A stretch of 61,770 bases of DNA from Gnetum montanum (lineage: Eukaryota > Streptophyta > Gnetopsida > Gnetales > Gnetaceae), in NCBI GenBank assembly GCA_015680685.1, contig MNCI01024072.1, forward strand, positions 18,149 to 79,918, read 5' to 3'. The notes below the pieces were generated by a model, which made no database searches, was not told where the DNA came from, and was given only the letters and a program-made list of their open reading frames with translations. Both the position numbers and the translations under genes were made by a program. Below are positions 11,046 to 22,864 of this stretch, piece by piece (the stretch's first letter is position 1; each line of letters opens with the position of its first letter).

Positions 11046-14000
11046 CTTCTCACTAGTTTTGGACCAATGAAATTTATCATACAAATCACAGTGTGATTTG
11101 GTCATAAGCTTCGAAGACAATGTCGAGTGGATTGCCAAGAACACTTATGTATATCATTGCATTCAATAAATATATAAGAGATTATAATACATATGATACA
11201 ATGAAAACTCATGTTGCCATGGTGAGGAAGATGAAAGAATATTTATAATTTTATGTTCTACAATTTTTATGGATTTTATATTTATAAAAAACAAAGAAAA
11301 CATAAACACACACACATCACAATCCCTCTTTGGAATAGGTGCAATGATTGTGTTGTAATTCCTCTTGGGGATAAGTAGAACACAATACATAGAAAGCCCT
11401 AAAATGACTCTTAGTCACAACCTCAATAGCCCAACACCATGTTGTACAATTCTAACCTACTTGGATAAGGAACAAATCATACAACTTAATTAAAATAAAA
11501 ATTAAATAAATATTTTCATTATTTTAATGTTTAAGGTATTGATGGTAGAATAAGGAAAAATCATGAGCTTTATTCACTACGTAAACACTTGACTCCACAT
11601 CGACCAAATGGTTCTAGGCTATGTAAGCAAGGTAGCGCTTTGATAAAGTCTAGCCACACTTGTAAAAGTGATAACTCAAAATACACATAAGACAAGAAAA
11701 GAAATCAACTTACCCAAGGAATAAAGAGCTCTTCACACAAATTGGATGTCAAAAGCCCAAATAAAATTAGTTGGAATTTTTGTAATAGAAAGGGATTGGG
11801 TTTTGAATAGTTGGTAATTATCTCAATAAGTTAGCATTTTTTGATCATATTGTTACCAAGTGCAATCAACTCTTTGTTTTGCAACCTTGGTGATTTGGAA
11901 ACCTTTTCCAAATACTTTGCCTCTCTATAGAACAATTGCTCTCCTGCTAGAGATAACACTTTCTCTAATTTCTCTCTCTTTTTCTTGCTAACATATTTGT
12001 ATCCCCTTCATGCTTTCCTCTTGACACATGGAGAATTGCTTAGAACTAGGTTAACACATCAATCTAATCCAACCCTTTGCTCAATCAACTTCTAAATTTG
12101 CAATGTTCTTATCATATTTGCATTAGGTGCATGCATTGGAGAAAAGAATGGGGGAGCGTAGCTCTTCATCTAACACCTTTGATCCTTGGTATATCTCCTA
12201 GAACATTTATAGAAAGTTCTAATTCTTCTTTCTTTCTTCAATATGAATTTACCCATTTTAGTCCTTCATGATTCCAACATTTTCTAGATATGCTTTAGGT
12301 CTGTATTATGTGCTTCCTTTTGGATCCAGCTTTTAAAACGAATTAGATCTATCTTGCTCTATGCTCTATTTTCAAAAGTTTCTATTATAAGCACACACAT
12401 TTTGTTTTACATACATGGTTCTTGTATATTTTATTCTCTTAAATATTCCATGCACATTAATTTTTTGCTTTTTACCCACTAGTGTTTGGCAAAATTGCTC
12501 ATCTTAGATCAAGGAATGCAACTAACTCCAAAATGAGCATCTTAGATGATGATAAGTATGAAGATGAACAACCTCTACTTATACAGAGGAGAAGAAGAGA
12601 AGAAAAAAAATTATGGATCACAGTAGTAAAACCAAAGGAGAATGTCTAAAGTTGAATGAGAATATTATGAAGTTAATTACAAATTACATGGCTCAAACAT
12701 TAAAGTATGCATATATCTTAAATCTTACACTATAAAGTCACCCTATAGAATTCTATAAATAATAACTAATTGTGATAATGAGTAAAGAAGATAATATGGA
12801 TGACATAATTAAGGTATTGTCACACAAGAGTGATACTGTAGATATAGAAATGTTGATGAAGATTTGAGAATACTCAAAATTGTGGTTGTAACATCATTAT
12901 ACTTGCTTATTTCCAAGAAATCAACATGAAATGGACTGCAAATAAGAGAGTGTGAAAAGACTTTATCAAGGGAAGTTTATTATTGAAATACTAGGTTTAG
13001 TGTAAATTCCTTGCACAAGAACAATATTACAAGAGCATTTATAAGTAGAGATGTAGAATTGATGTTGTATTATGTGGAAAATCTAATAAAGTAATATTAA
13101 GAAATTAAGAATCTAAGACAACAATAGTAAGATTAGTAATTCACAATAGAACTTGAAGGATCCCTACTAGAAATTATTACCAAATCAAGAAGGAAGCCAA
13201 CCAATAACGGAAGGATCAACAAACCCATGATAATTCTCTAAAGTAACTCCATCCTCCATCCCCATCAATCCTGAGAACATGAATGCTATAGTACATGATA
13301 CCATTACATTTGATTATTCTCAAATTTCAAGTGACAAGGTGTTGAACATGAATTTGTCTTGTAGTAAATAAAGATTAATGAATAAAATTGTGATTATTTC
13401 ATCATAAGAATCTTGATTTCTTGTGAGTGAAGAGGAGAAAGGTGCAATCAATTGTTAATTTTATCCATATCTAGCCAACATATATTTTCATAAGATTTAT
13501 CTCAATTTTAAGAGTTAACACTTATATGAAATAAATATAATAATTCACATATCATTATCTATGAGATTGAAAGGGAATAATAGATGATCATCCAAGCATC
13601 AATACTTAACCAATTCCATGAGATATTGTTCATGCGCATTATAAAAATGCAAACACAATTAAGAAAAAGTGACAATGATTAGGGAAGATAATGATTGTTA
13701 AATATAATAAAACACTCTATGTACATCCAAAAAAAGATAGAGACATACAGTTCATGGAAACAACATAAACACAATAGGATATAGTTTGCGTAATGATTGA
13801 GTCATGAAGATGAAGAAACCCAAGTTGCATGGAAGAAATAACCTCTATGAAGAATGGTACACATAAGTTGACTATAAAGATAAGAAGTGTATCATGAGAA
13901 AATACACATGAAAGGAAAAAATAATGAGCATATGAATAGTAACAATCCATGCCATGAAAACCAAATTGAAGAAGTAGGTGGAATATTCTAAGAGAATAAG

Positions 14001-14380
14001 TATGAATTAAATTCAATCAACAACCATAAACATCAATTAATAGAATGAAAAAGTTATTCATGCATGATCAAAATTATGAAAACCAAAACTATGAGAGAAA
14101 TGAAAAAGGTAAAATCTATCCATGTAAAGAATAGAAGACAAACCAACCTATAATAAATGATAAGAACCATGATATGAGGAAGATAGGAAAAGTGAGCATA
14201 CAACCATCCATTCTACATAAGAATACCATGAGTCATGGAAAGCTCCTAACTAAAAGACTTAAGTGAGCAAAGATGAAATTCCAAATGGAGGAGCAATCAA
14301 GCTAGGAACACAACATAGAACATGAACAGAACATACCACAGGAGAAATGAGAATGTAAACTACATAGATAATGAAGTAAG
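11046..14380. other. AT-rich DNA, no gene recognised
   Basis: About 3.3 kb without a convincing coding region. Open frames of up to about 100 codons (for example 13717-14016 minus) have no recognisable domain. The sequence is probably very old repeat DNA. I found no terminal repeats or motif arrays in it. Confidence 0.45.
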
Positions 14381-14385
14381 GACAA

Positions 14386-15248
14386 TGAGGAGTGGCGTGT
14401 AGTCCCTATGCCCATCCATACGAATCACAAACATGCACTAGTGATTCAGTCAAATTCTGTAGACTTAGCTCCTAAGTGTGCCTATAGACAGAGATGGTGA
14501 CTTAGGGAAATGTGATCATTGTTTGCTTAGCTCTTACTTGTGTAGGCTCTTATGTATGGTTAAGTGTAAGCTAACGAATATGATAGTTATTTGTATTTAT
14601 ATTTTTATATTTTTTGTAGCCTATAGTATGGATGAAAAGATAAATGATTGATAATTAACAAATCTAGCTATCTAATGGTTCTAAGGTTAACTATCCTAAC
14701 ATAAGTATTCGAGCCCACTTTACATACACATCCTGAACTTGTAGAAATGCTACTAGGTTACCAAGTGGCAATTACTAGGTGTACTAACTGGCCATTGCTA
14801 GGATTACCAAGTGTTAAACAGTATGCTCAAAGTGGTTGTACTTATGCATTCATTATTAAATGCATTAATTAATTAAAATAATGTAAATTGCATTAATAGA
14901 AAAGTGCATGTAAGAAACATTAATCTATTCCAAGTGCTACAAGGAATGTCAAGAATTTCATCTTTATTGTTGTTCATATCCATGTGTTTAGGTACATGAT
15001 GCTCAAATAAAGATCTATACAATTTCTTTAGCTTCTATTGCAGGTACTCAAGAAAATATTCTAACTCTAGGGAAAGAAAATTGCAAGAGCTTCACTACAC
15101 TAGTATCTTAATGTGTCATAAATGTGGTGAGTATGTGCATTTATATAGGCTTGACTTAACTCTACATTGACACATCTATGACAATGCATGTAATAGAGCT
15201 ACGTTAATGGGGCTGCATTGACACATGTCCATCAACATCAATTGATCA
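14386..15248 (-). mobile_element. Element A, 3' LTR (old Athila-like Gypsy)
   Basis: The stretch is collinear with the LTRs of elements B and E (repeated ATTACCAAGTG boxes, CATACACATCC, AAATAAAGAT) and is oriented on the minus strand. A TATA box read on the minus strand as CCTATATAAATG lies at 15139-15149. Upstream of it are decayed TCGACG-type motifs such as GTGTCAATGCAG. The inner end, read on the minus strand, is a TTTTTGGGGTA polypurine tract followed by TGATCA, close to the family start TGATGA. Low CpG content and many differences suggest it is the oldest Gypsy copy here. The 5' LTR is not in the window. The outer end at 14386 is approximate. Confidence 0.7.
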
Positions 15249-15786
15249 TACCCCAAAAATTGAGTGAAAAATCATCCTCAAGTGAACAAAAGTAAGATTG
15301 AGCTTCTTACAAAATTGGAAAGATATGGAATTATTGAATAACTCTGAGTGCTAGATTGTATGAAATTTACAAAATTGATGTCCATGACACCAAAATTGAA
15401 CATACTTGCAAAAATGATAGTCTGATCCCTTTGGTTGTTAAAGATGAGACAAGTTTAGACAGTGCTAGGAGGTGGAGGCTCCTAGAATGCTAATGGTCCT
15501 TCACTAGGCTCTAGCACTCATGGTGGTGAAGGCAATTGAGGCTATTTTGCTACTATTGTTACTTTGGGTGAAAGTTTGAAAGCATCTAGTAATGCTTTCA
15601 TCTTTTTCTCTTTGTTGCATGGGTTGTACGTAGTCCACACAACTTTGTTAATGTGAGCTGGTATAGGGATGTCCCATGGGAACAAAATTATTAGAAACAG
15701 TTCTTTGACATTAACAAACCATGTTGCAGATTATTTTTGATCAATGTTAAACATCTTTACTAGGTTTTGTAGCTTGTGGTAATTGT
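15249..15786 (-). pseudogene. Element A ORF3, 3' end (second piece)
   Basis: Read on the minus strand, this continues from the piece at 25657-25436 after removing element B and one copy of the TSD ATTGT. It aligns by eye over its length with the end of ORF3 in element D (about 58540-58880) and in element B (about 18000-17640), including the conserved segment with an aromatic-rich W(F/Y)VN-type motif followed by a PW(D/E)VPxP motif. It carries stops and is not functional. It ends at the polypurine tract of element A. Confidence 0.65.
15782..15786. repeat. Target-site duplication of element B (left)
   Basis: ATTGT here matches ATTGT at 25431-25435, immediately outside the TGATGA...TCATCA ends of element B. 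It shows that B inserted as a unit into element A. Confidence 0.85.
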
Positions 15787-17502
15787 TGATGAGTGGTGAG
15801 GTACCCCTACACTCAACCATATAGATACGAGTGTTTCACGCACGATCCGGTTGAACTCCACAGATGGGCTAGTTGTGGTATCTAGATAGTTACTTGCTAA
15901 TCGTAGTTTGCTATCTTCCCACCTGGACTAGTATTTGCTTTGTCATGTATGGTTTAGTCCAGAGTGAGGTGTATGATGTAGTTTCTAACTTAGTGCTACT
16001 CTTGGAGGCAATGGAAAATAACTTGTTAGGCTAAGAGGAAAAGGATGAAGAGAGTCTAAGCTAGCCTAAGTGCGATGAGCATCCATTCCTAAATCATCCA
16101 TACACATCTTGGACCTCGTGCATGACTACCATTAGGATTACTGATGAAGTGTCATTAAGTCGATGTGTCGACGGGGCCGCGTCGACGCGTCCTCGTCGAC
16201 GCAGCCTTCCTACGTCGATGGGGCCCCGTTTACGCAGCCGCCTATCCTGGCCTATAAATAGGAGGGCCCTCTACCTCATTTAGGCATCCTTTTGACATTT
16301 GTAGCTAGACTCTTTTAGTTTGTTTCTATAGGAGTTAGATTATTTTCCAAGTGCATGCCCGCAGTGTGATGCTTGTAATTGTACGGAACCTTTATTCGAG
16401 TGTGATGTACTTGGACGCACACATGATCAGCAATAAAGATCGAGATTACTTTATCATTGTAGCATTCACTTAGTTTAATTATTTAATTTAATTGTTAATT
16501 TTTTTTGTTATTTATTGCTTTCTTAGTTAATATTTATTTATCATCATTTACTATTCCTGTTGTTAAATGCAGAATGAGTACGACTTAATCACGAGCATTT
16601 AAGTGTGACTATTTGGTAACCCAGCAGCGTACCTAGGATCTACGCTTGGTAATCCCAATAGTAGTTGTGCACGAGGTCCAAGATGTGTGCAGATGATTAA
16701 GGAATGGATACTCATCACACTTACCCTAGCTTAGACTTCGTTTCCTATTGCTCATTAGTTTAATTAATATTATCTTCCATTGTCTCTAGGAGTAGCATTA
16801 GTTTAGGATCACATCATACGCCTCACTCTAAACTAAACCATACGTGACAAAGCAAATACTAGTCCAGGTGGGAAGAAAACGAACTGCGATCAATGTGTAA
16901 CTATCTAGATACCACAACTAGCCTGTCCGCGGAGTTCGACCGGATCGTGTGTGAACACTCATATTCGTATGCTTGGGCATAGGGCTACCTAGCTGCTCAT
17001 CAATTACCAAGCGCATGTCCTAGGTACACTACAAGGATACCAAGTAGTCACACTTAAGTGCTTGTGATTAAGTCATATTCATTCTACATTTGAGGAGTTT
17101 AGGATGAAGAGAGATTAACTACGAAAGCAATAAATAACAATAACAATTAAATAATTAAACTAAGTGAATACTGCAATGATGAAGTAATCTCGATCTTTAT
17201 TTCTAGTCATGTGTGTGTCCAAGTATGTCACACTCGAATAAAGGTGCCGTACAATTACAATCATCACACTATGGGCATGCACTGGGAGAAAGGATTGAGA
17301 GGAAAAAATGACAAAAAGACTCTACTCTAACACTAAAACTGACCTCCTTTCCTGTGCGTCCCATTGTGTATTTATAGGCTCGCACGGGAACCACGATATT
17401 GCGTATAAGATATTGCTAGCCAGGCTGCGATATCACGTACCTGATATCAGATACGCGATATTGTGGGTGCAATATCGTGATCTAATGAATCACAATTCAT
17501 CA
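15787..17502 (-). repeat. Element B 3' LTR, interrupted by a solo LTR
   Basis: Begins TGATGAGTGG and ends TTCATCA. Removing 16142-17002 and one ATTAC copy leaves 850 bp, the same as the other LTR. The TATA box (CCTATAAATA on the minus strand) lies at 17369-17378. The GATATCG-type motif array at about 17385-17490 lies upstream of it in the transcription sense. The polypurine tract of the element, seen as TATCCCCAAAA on the plus strand, begins at 17503. Confidence 0.85.
16142..17002 (+). mobile_element. Solo LTR S (861 bp) nested in element B
   Basis: Starts TGATGAAGTG and ends GCTCATCA, with TSD ATTAC at 16137-16141 and 17003-17007; the uninterrupted site can be seen at about 24950 in B's other LTR. 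It lies on the plus strand, opposite to its host. TATA box CCTATAAATAGG at 16251-16262, preceded by a well-preserved array of GTCGAC/TCGACG motifs (about 16160-16240) still rich in CpG. This, with its nested position, suggests it is young. Downstream of about 16365 it closely resembles the R-U5 part of the LTR of element B, but its promoter array belongs to a different motif type. Internal sequence was lost by LTR-LTR recombination. Confidence 0.88.
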
Positions 17503-20493
17503 TATCCCCAAAACTGAATGAAAACTCATCCTCGAGTCAAACAAAATGAGAACAAGGCCCATTGTTTACACAGTGGATAGGTATGGGATTATTGATTGAC
17601 TGGGAATTCATTCATGCCGCAGTGGAGAATTGAATACAAAAAAATTGGGACATGAACATAAAAATTACAAAATTTTGTGGAACTCATGTGGTTCCAAGTG
17701 ATGATGGCTCCTCCATGGGTCGCTTCCCCTTATCTTGTGCTCTAGATTTTGGAATTTGATGGCTCTGCAATAATTCCTAGAGCTTTTCCTCTTCAGTTTA
17801 GGGGTCTTGTGCCATCCATTCTAATGTTCCAATGTTTGATGGAGTTGGCACCTCCCATGGACATGGTAGTTGTAGGAACATTTGATTTGCTTTAACATAC
17901 CAGGCTGAAAACAACCATCATTCCTCCTTGTAGGCTCTAGCTTTATCCTTGTACTCCTAGAAATTTGTAAGCCATCAAGCCAAGTTCTCTGTGACATCTT
18001 TCTGGCCTTGGTAGCTAGTCTTAACCACCTCTAGTTTAGAATTTGTGACTTCTAGCTTCTGCAACGTTTTCTTGTGCTTTGTAAATTCTACTTCATATTT
18101 GGCATAGGTGGTAGCTACTTGCTTCTTAAGCTCTATTCTTGGGCATCATGCTGTCAACATGGCTAGATTGGCATATCGTAGGTTTGCCAATTCCATGTAC
18201 TCAGTGAGATCTTGAATCTGCAAGTCTTCACTTTTAAGTTTTGCTTGGTGGGCAAATGCATATGTGTCCAATATGGCCCGCCAATCAATGTGTTGAGCAC
18301 TGAAAGTGTTGATGTGGGCCTTGGCCATATGGATCTCCTTTTCTATGAATTGCTTGTACATCCCCACCTGGTCTCTAAAGTGCTCTAACTTTTCATGCCG
18401 CTTGGCCTCATTTTGCCACGTGCTTATCTCGATGGCCATCTTTTGATGGATTGCACGTACCTCCTCCATTGAGAGGGTTCAATTCTCTCTGGCCAAATAG
18501 TTCATGTCTTGGTTAACCCTAACCAACTATTCTCGTAATTGTTGAAATTTTTCCTGGAGAACATTCTTCTATTTCTCCACAGTGGTTAATTGAAGATTGT
18601 CAACAGTGAGCTTTTTAGTCTATTCCTGTAAGGCTCTGAGTGCCTTGACATGTGCATAGGTTTGCGCTTGTGCCTTGGAGGCATCCCAGTCAGACTTCTC
18701 CTTCTCCTTCACCACTCTTTTATTGTCCTCAAATAGTTTATTAAGTTATTTCATCCTAAAAGTGTCTAGTTGGTATGTGGGAATAAACTGAGATGGGTCT
18801 CGCTATGCAGCTTGCAGGGCAACGAGCCTTTCTTGGAGTCTTGCCAACTCTGCTTTTGCATGCTTGGCTTGGTCTTTGCCATGAACAAATTTCCTTTGGT
18901 GGAGATAAGGTTTGATTCCACTACCGTGACATCTTGCAGGATGTCGAACAAGGATGTCATTACTTGTCATGTCTGCAGTAATTAATCAAGGACATCCTCA
19001 TGCTTCGCAGGAGTCATTGAGGGATCAACTAGAGTTTGAGCATCCTGTGCTCCTATGGAATCGATTGGTGGCACAACAGGGATGTTGAAAGATTCTTTGA
19101 TGTGGTCCATGACCACTTCTATGGATCTTGTTACATCTTGGTGCTGCATGACCACCACTGTGGCCTCTTCACCCATTTCCAATTGCACCTAGAAAGACGT
19201 AGCGTTCCTTGAAATTTGCTATGACCAATGAGTCTCCCCTCCTCCTATTTGAATGGACACCTCACCCTGTGTGTGATCAATAGAAATTGTGGACCATACA
19301 TTGTCGTTGATAGTGTAGAAGAGATTAGCATCATCATGACTTCCCCAACTGGCCGTCTCAGTGATGGCCCTGAGATGGCTCATCGATGGTTGATAATCCT
19401 ATGGCGGTGGTGACGGTTAGTCTTGCTGGCTTGTGCTAGGCCCTACTTGTTGTTGAATAGGCCCTATGCTTTGGAGTTGGCTAGGCCCTATGCTTTGGAG
19501 TTGGCTAGGCCCTGCAATTTGAGTTGCAGTGGGCCCTGCCATCTGTTCTTGCTCTAGCTCCAGTGTCTCACTAGCACTTTTCCTTGGGGTTGGTGGCTTT
19601 AGTAGTTTGGTGAACGAAGCATTTTGGGCTCTTCTGGAAACATCGTTAGTGTACCCTAGAATACCAGCACAGTTGCATAGATTCCTGATGAGACAAGGGA
19701 AGGGCAATGCAAAATTCTCTATCTTACGTTCTTCAAACCATCTCAAGATTTCCATGAGATACAGATGAGGAAGGTTAGCATTAGCCTTTCCTATCAATAT
19801 CGCACATCCTCTTATTACATACATTGAGATTCTTTTTAATCCTCTTGTGGGGAAGATGTGATAAGTGCCAATCTTGAAGTATATCTTTTCTTCTAGTGTC
19901 AACTCTCCATATGTCTTGTCCTCATTGTCGTACGTCCTATCCAACCAAACTCTTCGCACATCAACATCAAAGCGAGTGGACATGTGAGCAACTTTTGGCC
20001 CTGTATTCAAAAGGTTCAACACTTCTAAGATAGCCTTGGCAGAAAAATCTATAGACACACCACAAATGTTAATTGTGGTGCCTTCTTCCTTATTGTGCCA
20101 AAATTGGTACGTTTCTCCTAAGTACCAAGTACCACTTTCAGAGAGGATAGGCCATAATGGAGACCATTTGAGTTGGTCCCTAATAGCCTCAGGAGAGAAT
20201 TTTGTGAAAGGTCCAAAGTTTAATTCCACAATCAAAGTTGCTAATGTGGACCTTTCTCGGATAGCTTGGACACACTCTAGTGACAACATGAGGTGTTGTC
20301 CCTATTCAAGCGCTTCAGTAGCTCCTCCTTCTACCTGTCTTGACTGTGCAGTAGTAGGAATCTCTTAATGGATGCTAAATAATTACACCTCTTACTTTGC
20401 ATGTTGTTCAGGAGATGCTTGTCCTCTGCCTCTCCTATGTTGCTTGGACACACCTTAAGAGGGTCCTTCTTGTTGTCCACGTTTAGGGGCCAT
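17503..20493 (-). pseudogene. Element B ORF3 (Athila-type third ORF), decayed
   Basis: The likely start is the ATG at 20493 (MAPKRGQQ), directly preceded by TGATTGCAG, which looks like a splice acceptor. A stop follows after 12 codons. The longest open part is 20289-19417 (290 codons); its middle (LTLEEKIYFKI to LPFPCLIRNLCNCAGI) matches ORF3 of element D and resembles the 'putative plant transposon protein' domain found in extra ORFs of plant Gypsy elements. The sequence after it has the short repeat (Q)SIGPSQLQ and later a coiled-coil-like, K/E/Q-rich region (18469-18146). The last part, to about 17640, has a conserved W-Y-V and PWEVPTP segment. I see no transmembrane segment or signal peptide, so there is no support for an envelope protein. 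Stops interrupt it; function unknown. Confidence 0.7.
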
Positions 20494-20992
20494 CTGCAAT
20501 CACACGAGGCTGATCATTAGTAAGGTTGTTTACAAAATTTAAGTTATACCTTACTTCTGCCTTAATGATTTTTTTCTTATTTCGTGTGATCCAGAGTTAG
20601 AGAATTTTGTGGAAATGTCCCCTAAAAGTTTCAATATTGGGCCTCTTAATTTGATTAGTTGGCTTTAAAATTTAATTTCCTAGTGTAGGTGAGGAGATAA
20701 GATTGTTTTTGGCACATGTTTATCATCATTTTTTTGTAATCAATTATCCTTTATAGTATCCTTCGGATGATGATGAATTTTAAAAAATTTATATGCAATT
20801 TGGAGTGTACCCCTTCCCCACGACTATGCTGAACACTCCAGGTTCAAGTAGGTTCTCTTGGAATAAGAATCGGAGCGCTAGCGAGCGAGTTATGGCTATT
20901 GGAACAAGAGGTGCACAAGTCAAAAGTCATAGAAGAAAATTTGAAAAATTCCCCCTCGCATGAATAGTTGAAAATNNGGGGGGGGGGGGGTT
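20494..20992 (-). other. Leader between internal TATA and ORF3 of element B
   Basis: About 500 bp without coding content between the TATA-like box at 20993 and the ORF3 ATG. It contains a 13-base G run at 20978-20990 next to two undetermined bases (20976-20977), which is probably an assembly or sequencing weakness. If the ATG is reached by splicing at the TGATTGCAG acceptor, part of this stretch would be an intron; no donor could be assigned with confidence. Confidence 0.4.
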
Positions 20993-21057
20993 CCATATAT
21001 ATAGTTTTGCATGACGTGATATTGCGTACGTGATAGTACAGCCGTGATATCGTGACC
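20993..21057 (-). promoter_or_regulatory. Internal promoter-like module ahead of ORF3 (element B)
   Basis: On the minus strand, motifs of the type ACGATATCACG, TATCACGTACG and GCAATATCACG (21011-21057) are followed by the TATA-like CTATATATATGG (20993-21004). The same motifs, in the same position relative to a TATA box, form the U3 promoter region of this element's own LTRs (25318-25424). The module stands about 500 bp ahead of the ORF3 ATG. That it starts transcription is an inference. Confidence 0.5.
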
Positions 21058-22411
21058 TGTCTAAAGTAGGGTACTTAGAAAAATTGATAAATTTCTGAAA
21101 GTCTAAACTCAATAATGAAGGACTTGAAGTTGGTGTAAAAGGTCCAGGGTAATATTAACTAGTCCTAAAGGTACCAAAGAATATAATGGTGTAGAATCTG
21201 GCAATGGAATGCATGAATTAGATGAGGAGAAAGGACATGTGTTGGTTCATAGGAACATTTGAACTAGAAGGATAATGAGGGAAAGAGTATTGTAATTCTT
21301 GGAGGGTATGAAATGATGTGATGGTGATGTGTTGTGAGTGTAGATTATAAGGGTTATGCAAGTGGGTCCTCCTCAAAGCAGGTTCCAACCTATAATGCCC
21401 TTGCATAACCACACCTTAAAATGTTCGTAGGCACTAGAAGGGTTAAATGGAATCTACATCGATGCAACAAAACACACACATGTAGATACCACCGTGATGA
21501 GGTAGGAATTTAATGCTACACAAGACACGAGTCACAAATTCATGAATAGTGAGATGAGGTGAATTGTAGAAGGGATTATAGAGATTGGGACATGAGGTAA
21601 TTGGCTTAGGGCATAATGAATCCTTAGTTGTAAGGCATGATTAATGTGTCATTAACCTGTAGCCAAAAAATTAGGACCAAGTCCATTCCTATGATTAGTG
21701 AAATTGCATTGTTTCATCCCAATGATAGACAATAATAAGAGGATCATGATGGCAAGGCATATGATCACTTTGCTTTTCGTGCAAGGGAGGAGTGATTTTG
21801 CTTTGTGGCACTCTTCTTCTCTTTTCTCTCTTTTTTTCATTAAATTTACAAGGATCTTAGTACAACTAGGTTGCATGATAACTCCCACAAATGTTACCAA
21901 AGAGAATCCACAAGTTCCCTTGATGTCACACCTTGGTCATTCCCTCTTGGTCCATCCTTCTTCACTCTGGGTATAATAAACACAAGGTTACTTTAAGTTT
22001 TAATGATTAGGAATATCATTGTACCTAGGGTAGAACCTCTTATTAATGGAATGGGTAGGTGGATGTTGTGGGCTTGTTGTTCAAGTAATTAGTCACTTGA
22101 GACTTGATAGTAGAGAACAACACCTCAACCAATGAGTCACATGAGTGCTTTATTCATATATGAGATTACTCATTAAAAGATAAAAAGATAGAAAGATAAA
22201 GCAATAAATTAAAAGGTGAAAAACTGGAAAACAAAAACTTGAAAAATTAAAGAAACAGAAAAACATTTATTAATTCTGTGTTGTTAGAATGGAGGATACC
22301 CCCCCATAGCTAAACAATTGAGCATGGCTAGAATTAATAAATGGAAGGTTGGGATCCTTACATGTTGGAAATATTTGGACCCAGTCATACTTACCCCATT
22401 GGGGTTCACAC
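21058..22411 (-). other. Element B spacer after the lost pol
   Basis: No protein could be read. A block around 21360-21415 (GGGTCCTCCTCAAAGCAGGTT and following) recurs in element E at about 31426-31470 and, inverted because of orientation, in element D at about 55180-55225, so it is a conserved non-coding spacer of the family. The end near the gap (22284-22411) reads as a decayed glycine- and glutamine-poor tail with a CCCCCCCATAGC stretch that I could not assign. Confidence 0.45.
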
Positions 22412-22864
22412 NNNNNNNNNNNNNNNNNNNNNNNNNNNNNNNNNNNNNNNNNNNNNNNNNNNNNNNNNNNNNNNNNNNNNNNNNNNNNNNNNNNNNNNNN
22501 NNNNNNNNNNNNNNNNNNNNNNNNNNNNNNNNNNNNNNNNNNNNNNNNNNNNNNNNNNNNNNNNNNNNNNNNNNNNNNNNNNNNNNNNNNNNNNNNNNNN
22601 NNNNNNNNNNNNNNNNNNNNNNNNNNNNNNNNNNNNNNNNNNNNNNNNNNNNNNNNNNNNNNNNNNNNNNNNNNNNNNNNNNNNNNNNNNNNNNNNNNNN
22701 NNNNNNNNNNNNNNNNNNNNNNNNNNNNNNNNNNNNNNNNNNNNNNNNNNNNNNNNNNNNNNNNNNNNNNNNNNNNNNNNNNNNNNNNNNNNNNNNNNNN
22801 NNNNNNNNNNNNNNNNNNNNNNNNNNNNNNNNNNNNNNNNNNNNNNNNNNNNNNNNNNNNNNNN
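22412..22864. other. Assembly gap (453 N)
   Basis: A run of undetermined bases inside element B, between the gag 3' end and the spacer. Any open frame drawn across it is meaningless. The true length of the missing piece is unknown, so part of the pol gene could be hidden here. Confidence 0.99.

Noticed and set aside
18146-20493. ORF3 as a retroviral-type envelope gene
   Set aside because: No signal peptide, transmembrane segment or furin-like site could be read in any copy. Only its position resembles env.
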